Assembly: GCA_021793135.1 (NCBI GenBank) | Contig: JAJYTI010000001.1 | Coordinates: 1 to 44,224 of the forward strand | Direction of reading: 5' to 3' | Source of the DNA: Bacteroidota bacterium | GTDB lineage: Bacteria; Bacteroidota; Bacteroidia; Flavobacteriales; Flavobacteriaceae | Length of the DNA stretch: 44,224 nt | Part shown: positions 34,113 through 43,361 of the stretch, piece after piece | Position numbering within the stretch: the stretch's first letter is position 1 | How the letters are laid out: the number at the start of each line of letters is the position of its first letter | The notes under the pieces: model-generated | Databases searched by the model: none | What the model was told of the DNA's origin: nothing | Seen by the model: the letters and a program-made list of their open reading frames with translations, nothing else | Made by a program: the position numbers and the translations under genes

Positions 34113-35195
34113 ATGAAAAACCAGGCTAATTTTAGATTGCTTCTTACTCTAGTTTTTGGGCTTATGGCTATGATTGGAATAGCGCAAAATGATAAGCAAG
34201 AGAAAGAGGGATTCAATCCGATAGAATTGATTGATAGTCACGTTTGGGATTCCCATGAATTTCATATTACCGATTGGAAAGGAAGTCCGGTTACATTACA
34301 CCTGCCAATCATCCTATGGACCGATAACGGTCTAACCGTATTTTCATCTTCTAAATTTGACCATGATAACTCTGGGAAAGTAGTGGTTGAGGCAAACGGA
34401 AACAAATTTGTTCGTTACGACGAAAATATTTTCTACGCAGATAAATTTGATCAAGCTGATTTTGACGCAACCAGCGTATTAGCTAAACCATTCAAATACG
34501 AATATAGACCTTTAGATTTCTCTATTACAAAGACAGTTTTCTCTATGTTACTTTCTTTAGTGTTGTTATTAATCATCTTTATGTCGGCTGCAAGACCGTA
34601 TAAAAAGAATGATAAAGCACCTAGAGGTTTAGCAGGATTCATGGAGCCGTTAATTCTGTTTGTACGTGATGATATCGCAGTACCTCAATTAGGAAGTCAT
34701 GCAAGTAGATTTATGCCATATTTATTAACCGTATTCTTCTTTATTTGGATTAACAACATTATAGGTATTATTCCTTTCTTCCCATTTGGAGGAAACTTAA
34801 CAGGAAACATCATCTTTACATTTACAATGGCAATTATTGTTTACCTATTGACTACATTCAATGGTAATAAACATTATTGGAGCCATATTTTAAATCCACC
34901 AGTACCTCTTCCATTAAAGCCTTTATTAGCTTTAATTGAAATTATTGGTACTTTGACAAAACCATTTGCTTTGATGGTTCGTTTGTTTGCAAACATGACT
35001 GCAGGGCACATTATTATCTTAAGTTTGTCATCGTTAATCTTTATTTTTGGTAGCGTTGCTATCGCACCGGTGTCAATCTTATTTGTATTGTTTATGACCG
35101 TATTAAAGCTGTTAGTAGCAGCTTTACAAGCATATATATTTACGTTGTTAGCAGCCTTGTTCATTGGACAGGCAGTGGCAACATCAGAAGAGTAA
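34113..35195 (+). CDS. atpB: ATP synthase F0 subunit a
   Basis: Membrane stator subunit that forms the proton half-channels. 360 residues, longer than the usual 240-270, because residues 1-24 form a signal peptide-like segment (GIAQ) and about 25-135 form an extra soluble domain, presumably periplasmic; this form is known in Bacteroidota. The conserved membrane core begins near 137. The essential arginine is R290 in FALMVRLFANMTAGH. Aromatic helices and the C-terminal IGQAV follow. atpE is 38 bases downstream. Confidence 0.95.
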   Translation: MKNQANFRLLLTLVFGLMAMIGIAQNDKQEKEGFNPIELIDSHVWDSHEFHITDWKGSPVTLHLPIILWTDNGLTVFSSSKFDHDNSGKVVVEANGNKFVRYDENIFYADKFDQADFDATSVLAKPFKYEYRPLDFSITKTVFSMLLSLVLLLIIFMSAARPYKKNDKAPRGLAGFMEPLILFVRDDIAVPQLGSHASRFMPYLLTVFFFIWINNIIGIIPFFPFGGNLTGNIIFTFTMAIIVYLLTTFNGNKHYWSHILNPPVPLPLKPLLALIEIIGTLTKPFALMVRLFANMTAGHIIILSLSSLIFIFGSVAIAPVSILFVLFMTVLKLLVAALQAYIFTLLAALFIGQAVATSEE

Positions 35196-35233
35196 TTTTT
35201 TTGTTTAATTTTTATTTATAAAGTTCATTTATT

Positions 35234-35437
35234 ATGACTGGAACATTAGCAGCAATCGGAGCAGGTATCGCAGTACTAGGTGCTGGATTTGGTATCGGCG
35301 CAATTGGTAAAGCAGCAATGGAGGCAATCGCAAGACAGCCTGAAGCAGCTTCAAAAATCCAAACAGCGATGATTATTGCAGCGGCACTTATCGAGGGGGT
35401 AGCTCTTTTCGCAGTAGTAGTTGCTCTAATCGCGTAA
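35234..35437 (+). CDS. atpE: ATP synthase F0 subunit c
   Basis: 67-residue hairpin protein that makes the rotating c-ring. Two membrane helices are joined by the polar loop RQPE (34-37). The ion-binding carboxylate is E54 in ALIEGVALFA. The residue after it is glycine rather than Ser/Thr, and the Q seen in sodium-binding c subunits is absent, so protons are the likely coupling ion. The helix-1 glycine pattern (AGAGFGIGAIG) is usual. A perfect 17-bp hairpin follows the stop codon. Confidence 0.97.
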   Translation: MTGTLAAIGAGIAVLGAGFGIGAIGKAAMEAIARQPEAASKIQTAMIIAAALIEGVALFAVVVALIA

Positions 35438-35457
35438 TTGGACGATTGACAAAAAAC

Positions 35458-35496
35458 TAGAATCATTTTGCAACGGTTGGTTGCAAAATGATTCTA
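35458..35496 (+). promoter_or_regulatory. Perfect 17-bp hairpin between atpE and atpF
   Basis: Left arm TAGAATCATTTTGCAAC (35458-35474), loop GGTTG, right arm GTTGCAAAATGATTCTA (35480-35496), with no mismatches. No run of T follows, so it is not a typical intrinsic terminator. It lies just after atpE, whose product is needed in several-fold excess over the other subunits, so an RNA-stabilising or processing role is likely (inference). Confidence 0.8.
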
Positions 35497-35533
35497 ATTA
35501 AAATTAAACAAAACAACTTAATAATATTATATT

Positions 35534-36025
35534 ATGAATATCACGAACCCAGAGAGCCTTTTATTTTGGTCTGTTTTAACATTCGTAATTTTACTTATCT
35601 TACTTAAAAAGTTTGCGTGGAAACCTATTTTAGGTGCTGTAACTGCAAGAGAAGACTCTATAAATAATGCGTTAGAAGCAGCAGAAAAAGCCAAAATAGA
35701 AATGGCTAACTTAAAAGCTGATAATGAAAAATTACTACAAGAGGCTCGTGCAGAAAGAGATCAAATGCTTTCTGAAGCGAAACAATTACGTGAGAAAATG
35801 CTAACCGAAGCAAAAGAAGATGCAAAGTTAGAAGCTGATAAACTTATCGCTAGTGCACAAGAAGCTATTCGTAATGAAAAAGCTGCTGCTATGACCGAGA
35901 TTCGTGATCAGGTTGCAGAGCTGTCTTTAGATATTGCTGAGAAAGTGGTTAAGTCTGAACTATCAGATAAAGATAAGCAGATGAAGGTTATCAATAACAT
36001 GCTAGAAGGAGCAAAACTTAATTAA
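35534..36025 (+). CDS. atpF: ATP synthase F0 subunit b
   Basis: 163 residues: one N-terminal membrane helix (about 10-24), then a long charged helix rich in Ala, Glu, Lys and Arg that forms the peripheral stalk, ending in a region that binds the delta subunit. AWKPILGAVTAREDSINNAL is a typical b-subunit sequence. It starts 96 bases after atpE, with the hairpin between, and atpH follows five bases downstream. Confidence 0.94.
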   Translation: MNITNPESLLFWSVLTFVILLILLKKFAWKPILGAVTAREDSINNALEAAEKAKIEMANLKADNEKLLQEARAERDQMLSEAKQLREKMLTEAKEDAKLEADKLIASAQEAIRNEKAAAMTEIRDQVAELSLDIAEKVVKSELSDKDKQMKVINNMLEGAKLN

Positions 36026-36030
36026 TATAG

Positions 36031-36573
36031 ATGAGTACAAGTAGAGCCGCCTTGCGTTATGCCAAGGCTTTATTACTGGAAGCCGATCAGCAAAACACTA
36101 CAGATGTGGTGCAGCAAGACATGCAGTCTGTGTATGCTACTATAAAGGATAGCAAAGATTTGCGACTTGCACTGGGAAGCCCTATTATAAAAGCGGCAGA
36201 TAAAAGAGAAGTGCTGCTCGAAGTGTTTGCTAATCAATCTAAAGCTACACACAGATTGATTGAAGTGTTACTGCATAACAAACGTGTTGACTTATTGCAA
36301 GATGTAGCAAAATCTTATCTAGATTTGTATAACAATCGCAAAGGAATAAAGGAAGTAGAAGTTATTACTGCTACTGAATTAACTCCAGAAGTTGAAGAGC
36401 GTGTGTTAGCAAAAGCTAAAGAAATAACTAATGCAAATAAAGTTATACTTACAAGCAAGATAAATCCTGACTTATTAGGAGGCTTTATAATTAGAGTTGG
36501 TGATACCGAATACAATGCAAGTATTGCTAACCAATTAAAAACCATAAAAAAAGAATTTACTAAAAGATTATAA
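36031..36573 (+). CDS. atpH: ATP synthase F1 subunit delta
   Basis: 180 residues; links the F1 head to the peripheral stalk. Family features include the N-terminal RAALRYAKALL, the RLIEVLLHNKRVDLL helix, and the C-terminal LLGGFIIRVGDTEYNASIANQLKTIKK block. The length is normal. Part of the contiguous atpB-E-F-H-A-G operon, 12 bases before atpA. Confidence 0.94.
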   Translation: MSTSRAALRYAKALLLEADQQNTTDVVQQDMQSVYATIKDSKDLRLALGSPIIKAADKREVLLEVFANQSKATHRLIEVLLHNKRVDLLQDVAKSYLDLYNNRKGIKEVEVITATELTPEVEERVLAKAKEITNANKVILTSKINPDLLGGFIIRVGDTEYNASIANQLKTIKKEFTKRL

Positions 36574-36585
36574 TACCGATATAAA

Positions 36586-38166
36586 ATGGCGAATGTAAAA
36601 CCAGCTGAAGTATCAGCAATTTTAAAGAAACAACTAACCAATTTCGAAGCTACAGCTTCATTGGATGAGGTTGGAACTGTTCTTACCGTAGGAGATGGTA
36701 TTGCTCGAGTTTATGGCCTGACAAATGCCGAGTACGGCGAGATGGTTGAATTCGATGGAGGACTAGAAGGTATCGTTCTTAACTTAGAAGAAGACAACGT
36801 AGGGGTGGTATTATTAGGCCCTTCTAGTGGTGTAAACGAAGGTGCTACTGTAAAACGTACCCAACGTATCGCATCTATCAATGTAGGTGAAGGTATTGTA
36901 GGTCGTGTAGTAAACACACTTGGTGAACCAATTGATGGTAAGGGTCCAATTACTGGAGAAACATACCAAATGCCGTTAGAACGTAAGGCGCCAGGAGTAA
37001 TCTATCGTCAACCAGTAACAGAGCCACTACAAACTGGTATTAAATCTATCGATGCCATGATTCCAGTAGGAAGAGGGCAACGTGAATTAGTAATTGGTGA
37101 CCGTCAAACAGGTAAAACTACCGTTTGTATCGACACCATTCTTAATCAAAAAGAATTTTATGATGCTGGTGAACCAGTATATTGTATCTACGTAGCTATC
37201 GGACAAAAAGCTTCTACTGTTGCGAACATCGCAAAAACTTTAGAAGACAACGGAGCTATGGCTTATACTACTATCGTAGCAGCAAACGCTTCAGACCCCG
37301 CGCAAATGCAAGTTTATGCGCCATTTGCTGGAGTAGCTATCGGTGAGTATTTCCGTGATACAGGTCGTCCTGCACTTATTGTATATGATGACTTATCTAA
37401 GCAAGCAGTAGCATACCGTGAGGTATCTTTATTACTTCGTCGTCCACCAGGACGTGAGGCATATCCAGGAGACGTTTTCTACTTACACTCTCGTTTATTA
37501 GAGCGTGCTGCAAAGATTATTGGAGATGATAAGGTAGCTAGAAACATGAACGACTTACCAGAGTCTTTAAAAGACAAAGTAAAAGGTGGTGGTTCACTTA
37601 CTGCTCTACCAATTATTGAAACACAAGCGGGTGACGTTTCTGCATATATTCCGACCAACGTAATTTCGATTACTGACGGACAGATTTTCCTTGAGTCAGA
37701 TTTATTTAACTCTGGGGTACGTCCTGCAATTAACGTAGGTATTTCTGTATCTCGTGTTGGAGGATCTGCACAGGTTAAATCTATGAAAAAGGTATCTGGA
37801 ACATTAAAATTAGACCAAGCACAGTTCCGTGAACTAGAAGCTTTCGCTAAGTTTGGTTCTGATTTAGATGCTGCTACAATGAACGTTATCGAGAAAGGTA
37901 AACGTAACGTAGAGATTCTTAAACAAGCACAAAACGATCCATATACTGTAGAAGATCAAGTAGCGATTATCTATGCAGGTTCACAAAACTTATTGCGTGA
38001 AGTACCTGTTGAAAAAGTACGCGAATTTGAGAAGGATTTCTTAGAGCAATTAAACTTACAACACAGAGATACATTAGATGCATTGAAAGTTGGAAAGTTC
38101 AATGATGAACTAACAGCAGTGTTAGAGAAAGTTGCAAAAGAAGTTTCTCAAAAGTACAAAGCATAA
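36586..38166 (+). CDS. atpA: ATP synthase F1 subunit alpha
   Basis: 526 residues, slightly longer than the usual 500-515. Non-catalytic nucleotide-binding subunit. The Walker A motif GDRQTGKT is at 171-178, the Walker B strand is in PALIVYDDLSKQA, and the PINVGISVSRVGGSAQ signature (in the form PAINVGISVSRVGGSAQ) is near the C-terminal third. The catalytic beta subunit (atpD) is not in this operon. atpG starts 25 bases downstream. Confidence 0.97.
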   Translation: MANVKPAEVSAILKKQLTNFEATASLDEVGTVLTVGDGIARVYGLTNAEYGEMVEFDGGLEGIVLNLEEDNVGVVLLGPSSGVNEGATVKRTQRIASINVGEGIVGRVVNTLGEPIDGKGPITGETYQMPLERKAPGVIYRQPVTEPLQTGIKSIDAMIPVGRGQRELVIGDRQTGKTTVCIDTILNQKEFYDAGEPVYCIYVAIGQKASTVANIAKTLEDNGAMAYTTIVAANASDPAQMQVYAPFAGVAIGEYFRDTGRPALIVYDDLSKQAVAYREVSLLLRRPPGREAYPGDVFYLHSRLLERAAKIIGDDKVARNMNDLPESLKDKVKGGGSLTALPIIETQAGDVSAYIPTNVISITDGQIFLESDLFNSGVRPAINVGISVSRVGGSAQVKSMKKVSGTLKLDQAQFRELEAFAKFGSDLDAATMNVIEKGKRNVEILKQAQNDPYTVEDQVAIIYAGSQNLLREVPVEKVREFEKDFLEQLNLQHRDTLDALKVGKFNDELTAVLEKVAKEVSQKYKA

Positions 38167-38191
38167 ACCATAATTATTTTAAACGTAATAA

Positions 38192-39058
38192 ATGGCCAAT
38201 TTAAAGGACATACGAAGTAGGATTAACTCAGTAGGCTCTACTATGCAGATTACCAATGCCATGAAGATGGTGTCGGCTGCAAAACTTAAACGTGCGCAAG
38301 ATGCAATTACTGCAATGCGTCCGTATTCGGAGAAGCTTACAGAGTTACTGCAAAACTTAAGTGCTTCGTTAGAAGGTGATAGCGGAAGTGTATATGCCGA
38401 GCAAAGAGAAATTAAAAAAGTGCTTGTAATATTAATTACTTCTAACCGTGGTTTGGCTGGTGCGTTTAACTCTAACGCAATTCGAAGAGCCAAAGAGTTA
38501 GCCGAAACAAAGTACTTAGGCAAAGAAATAGATTATCTTACTATCGGTAAAAAAGGAAATGATATTCTGTCTAAATCTTCTTATATTATTTTAAATAATA
38601 ATGAGATTTTAGACGATCTAACTTTCGAAAATACAGCAGAGATAGCAGAATATTTAATGGACTTGTTTGTGGATGCTACCTATGATAAAATAGATATAGT
38701 TTACAACAGTTTTAGAAATGCTGCTAACCAAGTGATTGTTACCGAAACCTTCTTACCTATAGAGAACGAATCTTCTGATTTAGAACAAGAAGTAGAGTTG
38801 GATTATATTTATGAGCCTAGTAAGGAAGAAATAATAAAAGAATTAATCCCTAAGAGTTTAAAAACACAATTGTTTAAAGCACTTAGAGACTCTGTGGCCA
38901 GTGAGCATGGTGCACGTATGACAGCGATGCATAAAGCTACAGACAACGCACAAGAATTGCGTGACGAATTGGTATTGCAATATAACAAAGCGAGACAAGC
39001 TGCCATTACTGCCGAGATTTTGGAAATCGTTGGTGGTGCCGAAGCTCTTGCTGGTTAA
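38192..39058 (+). CDS. atpG: ATP synthase F1 subunit gamma
   Basis: 288 residues; central stalk subunit that rotates inside the alpha-beta hexamer. The N-terminal coiled-coil helix starts ANLKDIRSRINSVGSTMQIT, followed by AMKMVSAAKL, the central LITSNRGLAGAFN, and the C-terminal helix ending RQAAITAEILEIVGGAEAL, all typical. The operon ends here, without atpD and atpC, at a strong terminator. Confidence 0.96.
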   Translation: MANLKDIRSRINSVGSTMQITNAMKMVSAAKLKRAQDAITAMRPYSEKLTELLQNLSASLEGDSGSVYAEQREIKKVLVILITSNRGLAGAFNSNAIRRAKELAETKYLGKEIDYLTIGKKGNDILSKSSYIILNNNEILDDLTFENTAEIAEYLMDLFVDATYDKIDIVYNSFRNAANQVIVTETFLPIENESSDLEQEVELDYIYEPSKEEIIKELIPKSLKTQLFKALRDSVASEHGARMTAMHKATDNAQELRDELVLQYNKARQAAITAEILEIVGGAEALAG

Positions 39059-39081
39059 TAGCAAACAAAATATATTTAAAG

Positions 39082-39111
39082 AAGCCCAAGCAGTTTGCTT
39101 GGGCTTTTTTT
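39082..39111. terminator. Intrinsic terminator after atpG
   Basis: Stem AAGCCCAAGC (39082-39091) and GCTTGGGCTT (39097-39106) around the loop AGTTT, followed by a T run to 39111. This is the clearest rho-independent terminator in the window. The minus-strand beta-barrel gene ends at 39113, so the hairpin can also end that transcript. Confidence 0.9.
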
Positions 39112-39112
39112 A

Positions 39113-41815
39113 TTATAACTGATAGGAAATGGTAAGCAATACTGTTCTAGGTTGTATATACACTCGCTGATCGTATGATATAAATTGGTCGAAAGAATTA
39201 TGATGAATGAACTTATTATCGAATAAATTTTCTCCGCTTATTTCTATACCCCATGCGCTTTTGGGTATTTTATAATAGAGTGAAGCGGTTGCCTCTTCAT
39301 AGCTATAGCTTTGTTTATTGCTTTGATTATTATAAATCGTATGAGAATAATTTGCCTTAAAAGTAAATTGCTTTAAGAAGGAGTAACTAAATCTGGCCGA
39401 TGGCATAAGGCTCATAAATTTACTCTCAAAATTGGTGGATTTAGAAACACTAAAGTTCTGTCGTATACCTAATCGAAGCTTAGGGCCTTTTCTATGTAGG
39501 TTTTCTATGTATAAGGTGTAGTTATAAAGCTGTGCGTCATACTTTACTCTCGTATCGTTAATATACCTGTCGTACTCCATATAGCTCGCCAACCCACTTA
39601 AAGTAATACCAACGCGACCAAAGTGACGCCCTATAGTTCCCATAAATATGTATTGGTTTTCAGGTGATTCGGAGTAGATTGAAGAGCTTATTTGATCGAT
39701 CCCATCTATATGTGTTTGATTGCTAATTGTTTTCTCAAAACGCTTGTAGTTAAGGTTTAAGTTGAGATGATATCCTTTAAAAAGCCTAAGCCTTCTATAA
39801 GCTAAATCTACATCGTGGTATAATCTGTTCTCTAAATTTTCATTTCCTTTAAAAAGTTGATTAAAGTGAACTAGGCGTAATCTATTTGCCAACCTAGATG
39901 CTTCTACAAACTCTGATTTAAGATGGTATTCCAACTTAAGGTTATCCGAACTAGATATCCTATAAACCCCTTCAAATTCAGGCAATAATACACCTTTATT
40001 TTTATTGACTATCTGCTCTTCCAATTGGTCTGCTTTCCAAGTATAATGATGATATACCAAACCTGGTCTGAAAGTTATTTTATTTAGCTGAAATTTATAT
40101 TGAAATCCAGCATACAGGTCTATTAAATTCATTTTCAAATCATTGTCAAAGCCAGCTTGTTTAAAACTATGTATATCACCATTTGTTAAACGCTGGTAGT
40201 CACTGCTCCTATACGTTTGATCAAAAAAATAAACACCAGCTAGTGGATATAAATGTCTGGTGGGGTGGAATGCCCAGAAATGCTGCGCATTTACTCTACC
40301 CGACAAGGATTTAGAATCAAAATCATGAATAAAATTATAATTATCATTTTCCGTATCCTCCAACGCGGGTATAAGATCGCCAAATACTGGTTCGTTAAAT
40401 AGCCAATCCGCTAAGTTGTCCTCTTCCTTGTAGACAAGCTCTCCAGTAACTTCCCAAGTGTGTTCATAGCTAGATTGTTTAGAGTAGCGAAAATGCTGCT
40501 CTAAGGATATCTCATAAGGGTTTTGTATCGTGTTCGTATGCTTTACTTGATTTGCTATTTCAGATGCTAATGCCCCGTGATAGTCCTGACTGCTGAAATT
40601 AAATAAGCTATGGTAAGCAAAATCCGTAAGATGCTCTGGTCGATAGCGTAGCTTTAATTTATTATAACTGCCTAATCCATTAATATTACGAGCATCTTCG
40701 CGAAATTCCTCTAAGTTTTCTTCAGTTAAATATCGGATAGAAGTTTCTCTTAAGCTTTCTGATTTTTGCTTTGCAACCATACTATATACATCCAGCTCTA
40801 ATGCTTTGCTTAGTTCTGTATGGAAATTTAATGCACCAAAGATAGATTTCTGAAAATGACTGTTGTGCGAAGTGTTTCGTGAGAATTTATTTAATCCCAT
40901 GTCACTGGTTTGTATTGGGCTGTCACTAAAATTACCTCTAAACCGTCTTACTGCATTATGGTCCAAACTTGCTTCGGAAGTATTGTTTAGGTTCCCAATA
41001 AAGTTCACAGTTGTCTTAGGACTGTAGTAAAACAATCTTGGTCGTATGGTATATCGCTTATCTATTCCACCACCAACTTCATTTTCACCAAATAGAAATT
41101 TATTTTTCCCTTCTTTCAGCTTTATATTCAGTACCATCTTATCACTATCATTTAGGCCTTTCATAAACGCCACTTCATTGTAGTTGTCTATGGCCTCTAC
41201 TTTATCTACCACGTCGGCAGGAATGTTTTTAACTCCAAGTTTGGTATCGCCACCAAAGAAGTCTTTTCCATCTAGCATCAATTTGGTTACTCGCTTGCCG
41301 TTTACTGTTACATTACCATCGGAATCTACTTCCATTCCTGGTAGTTTTGCCAAAACATCTTCTAGTTTTCGTTCTTCGCCTGTGGTGAATTTATCGGTAC
41401 TATAGGTGATTAAATCATCTTCTACAAGAACAGCAATTTCTGTCCGAATCACTACTTCGTCTAGCATATCGCTGCTTTCTATCAATGTATAATCTTTTGA
41501 TTTGCTTTCACTTAACAGAATATTATCGTTAACTTTTATATAGCCTAAATAGCTTATTTCTATAATATACGGCGTGTCTTTTTTGAGTCGAAGTAAATAT
41601 TGTCCGTTTTCATCGCTAATCGCAAAAGCTACACTCTCGGTTTTAATCTCTGGCTTTGCCAGAATATTGGCAAATGCAAGAGGTTGACCTATACTATCTT
41701 GGACTATCCCCTGGAGCTTTATTTCTTGTGCGATAAGGAGCCTAGTAAAGGAAAAGAAAATAATACCAAGAAAAACAAACTGGCGTATTATCTGTGAATA
41801 AGTGATCATAAACAT
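39113..41815 (-). CDS. Outer-membrane beta-barrel protein with carboxypeptidase-like and plug domains
   Basis: 900 residues. A signal peptide (about 1-29, ending IAQ) is followed by a carboxypeptidase-regulatory-like domain (about 33-110: LQGIVQDSIGQPLAFANI and GYIKVND), a linker with LDEVVI, a TonB-dependent receptor plug-like domain (about 120-250: LEDVLAKLPGMEVDSDGNV, KLMLDGKDFFGGD), and a long C-terminal beta-barrel ending in the aromatic-rich RTVLLTISYQL. The layout fits a TonB-dependent receptor-like porin; the substrate is unknown. It follows three GLPGLI genes by 36 bases and so probably forms an operon with them. ATG 41815 and the in-frame ATG 41809 are both possible starts. Confidence 0.85.
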   Translation of the reverse strand: MFMITYSQIIRQFVFLGIIFFSFTRLLIAQEIKLQGIVQDSIGQPLAFANILAKPEIKTESVAFAISDENGQYLLRLKKDTPYIIEISYLGYIKVNDNILLSESKSKDYTLIESSDMLDEVVIRTEIAVLVEDDLITYSTDKFTTGEERKLEDVLAKLPGMEVDSDGNVTVNGKRVTKLMLDGKDFFGGDTKLGVKNIPADVVDKVEAIDNYNEVAFMKGLNDSDKMVLNIKLKEGKNKFLFGENEVGGGIDKRYTIRPRLFYYSPKTTVNFIGNLNNTSEASLDHNAVRRFRGNFSDSPIQTSDMGLNKFSRNTSHNSHFQKSIFGALNFHTELSKALELDVYSMVAKQKSESLRETSIRYLTEENLEEFREDARNINGLGSYNKLKLRYRPEHLTDFAYHSLFNFSSQDYHGALASEIANQVKHTNTIQNPYEISLEQHFRYSKQSSYEHTWEVTGELVYKEEDNLADWLFNEPVFGDLIPALEDTENDNYNFIHDFDSKSLSGRVNAQHFWAFHPTRHLYPLAGVYFFDQTYRSSDYQRLTNGDIHSFKQAGFDNDLKMNLIDLYAGFQYKFQLNKITFRPGLVYHHYTWKADQLEEQIVNKNKGVLLPEFEGVYRISSSDNLKLEYHLKSEFVEASRLANRLRLVHFNQLFKGNENLENRLYHDVDLAYRRLRLFKGYHLNLNLNYKRFEKTISNQTHIDGIDQISSSIYSESPENQYIFMGTIGRHFGRVGITLSGLASYMEYDRYINDTRVKYDAQLYNYTLYIENLHRKGPKLRLGIRQNFSVSKSTNFESKFMSLMPSARFSYSFLKQFTFKANYSHTIYNNQSNKQSYSYEEATASLYYKIPKSAWGIEISGENLFDNKFIHHNSFDQFISYDQRVYIQPRTVLLTISYQL

Positions 41816-41851
41816 TGGAACTTAGTATCTTGCGATAGAATGGTATTTACT

Positions 41852-42589
41852 TTATTGTTTAAATGCATCGCGCATTTTTTTCATTTCCCCATGATATTCA
41901 GTATGTAGTATAGGTTTCCTTTTAGGTATTTTAATATCGTTAGCTTTTTTATAGAGTTCTATTTCTGTAGCATAGTAAATAAAGTTTCTTTGTCTTACTT
42001 CTAGTATCAATCCTGGTAGCCCATAAATTTCCATAGGGCCATATCGGAAAGGTATTTCTGGTGTAAACCATGCTTCTAGATTTTCATCTATCTCTTCTCC
42101 ATTTATTTTGATTGGCGTAATGGCTTTATAGCAAGTATATCCATGAATTTCTTTTGTCTCATTAGTTATTTCCCAAGAGGATATATCTCTATCATACCGC
42201 ACAGTCCACTCTCTACCAGCAATTTCAAATTCATGTATTTGGAAGTTCCCTTCAATTTCCGTGTAATATTCCCGATGAAATCCTGATCTTATAGCTGCAC
42301 TGTGTAACTCAGAATGATTGCCAACCCCCATCATTGAAGGCATTTTAGCTAAAGCATTTTTTGTATTAAACTCTGTTACTAACTGCATATTGGGAGCATG
42401 TGTTTTAAGCCTATTGTAGGCATTGACAAATGCTTTTTTGCTATAAATGTTTTTAATGTTTGTCGTGTCTTTAAACTCCATCATCGATTTTGGTGGAATT
42501 ACTTTGTACACTACTTTCCCAGATTGATACTGTGCAAAAACCGTTTGAGTAAATAGGCTTAATAGGAATATAAAAATTAGGTGTCGCAT
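41852..42589 (-). CDS. GLPGLI family protein, copy 1 (nearest the beta-barrel gene)
   Basis: 245 residues with a signal peptide cleaved after VFAQ (about 20), so secreted or periplasmic. The family name comes from the motif seen here as YGLPGLILEV (about 189-198); the function is unknown. Residues 1-47 are almost identical to copy 2 (three differences), while from about residue 104 onward it is almost identical to copy 3 (eight differences in 141), making it a mosaic. It ends with an extra glutamine compared with the other two. The stop is 36 bases before the beta-barrel gene. Confidence 0.87.
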   Translation of the reverse strand: MRHLIFIFLLSLFTQTVFAQYQSGKVVYKVIPPKSMMEFKDTTNIKNIYSKKAFVNAYNRLKTHAPNMQLVTEFNTKNALAKMPSMMGVGNHSELHSAAIRSGFHREYYTEIEGNFQIHEFEIAGREWTVRYDRDISSWEITNETKEIHGYTCYKAITPIKINGEEIDENLEAWFTPEIPFRYGPMEIYGLPGLILEVRQRNFIYYATEIELYKKANDIKIPKRKPILHTEYHGEMKKMRDAFKQ

Positions 42590-42602
42590 AGCATAGCATA
42601 TA

Positions 42603-42618
42603 ATTATTAAAGTGTGCT
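42603..42618 (-). repeat. Intergenic repeat ATTATTAAAGTGTGCT, copy 1
   Basis: A 16-base element shared exactly by the upstream regions of all three GLPGLI genes (others at 43362-43377 and 44132-44147). It marks the edge of the duplicated unit and is part of the hairpin arm seen at 44140-44177. Confidence 0.8.
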
Positions 42619-42619
42619 A

Positions 42620-43354
42620 TTATCTAAATGCATCTCGCATTTTTTTCATTTCCGCATGAAACTCTAGTTCTGGAATTGGATTTCCTTTAAGTTTTTTAAT
42701 TTTCTTATCTGTTTTTTCTAATTTTATTTCTGATGCATAATAAGTAAAGTTTCTCCTTTTTACTTCTAATATCAATCCTGGCAATCCATGTATACTACTT
42801 GGGCCGAATTGGAAAGGTAATTCCGGTGCAAACCAAGCTTCTATTTCCTCCTCTACTTCTATTCCATTGATTCTTAATGGACTCGTAGCTTTATAACAAG
42901 TGTATCCTAGAATTTCTTTTGTCTCATCCGTTATTTTCCATAAAGAATTGTTTCTTTCATAAAGCACTAGCCAATTTCTACCTGCTACTTCAAATTCGTG
43001 TATCTGATGGTCCTTTTCCGCATCTGTATAATAAATATGATTCAATTTCGCTCTTATAGTAGCCCTATAGAAATCAGAGTTATTACTCCTATCCATTCTA
43101 GGCGGTATTTGTGCGAGTGCTTCTCTAGTATTAAATTCCATTACTAAATTCATATGTGGTGCATGAGTTTTAACTCTGTTATAAGCAGTTACAAATGCAT
43201 TTTTGCTATAAACGTTTTTGATCTTTGTTGTATCTTTAAACGCCATCATTGATTTTGGTGGAATTACTTTGTATACCACTTTCCCAGATTGGTACTGTGC
43301 AAAAGCTGTTTGTGTAAATAGGCTTAATAGGAATATAAAAATTAGGTGTCGCAT
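42620..43354 (-). CDS. GLPGLI family protein, copy 2 (middle)
   Basis: 244 residues with a signal peptide ending TAFAQ, then YQSGKVVYKVIPPKSMM shared with copy 1. HGLPGLILEVKRRNF carries the family motif. Beyond residue about 50 it is the most divergent of the three, with MRDAF conserved at the end. It probably arose by tandem duplication and has drifted, while copies 1 and 3 were kept alike, perhaps by gene conversion. The spacer to copy 1 is 30 bases, so the three are likely translated from one transcript. Confidence 0.87.
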   Translation of the reverse strand: MRHLIFIFLLSLFTQTAFAQYQSGKVVYKVIPPKSMMAFKDTTKIKNVYSKNAFVTAYNRVKTHAPHMNLVMEFNTREALAQIPPRMDRSNNSDFYRATIRAKLNHIYYTDAEKDHQIHEFEVAGRNWLVLYERNNSLWKITDETKEILGYTCYKATSPLRINGIEVEEEIEAWFAPELPFQFGPSSIHGLPGLILEVKRRNFTYYASEIKLEKTDKKIKKLKGNPIPELEFHAEMKKMRDAFR

Positions 43355-43361
43355 AGCCTTA

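Noticed and set aside
35234..35437. Sodium-dependent ATP synthase
   Set aside because: The c subunit lacks the Q and the Ser/Thr after the key glutamate that mark sodium-binding c-rings; proton coupling is the better reading.
38179..38523. A 114-residue minus-strand frame over the start of atpG
   Set aside because: Shadow of atpG with no independent support.
42586..42600. Short GCATA repeats before GLPGLI copy 1 as a phase-variable tract
   Set aside because: Only three five-base units outside the coding region; too few to claim phase variation.
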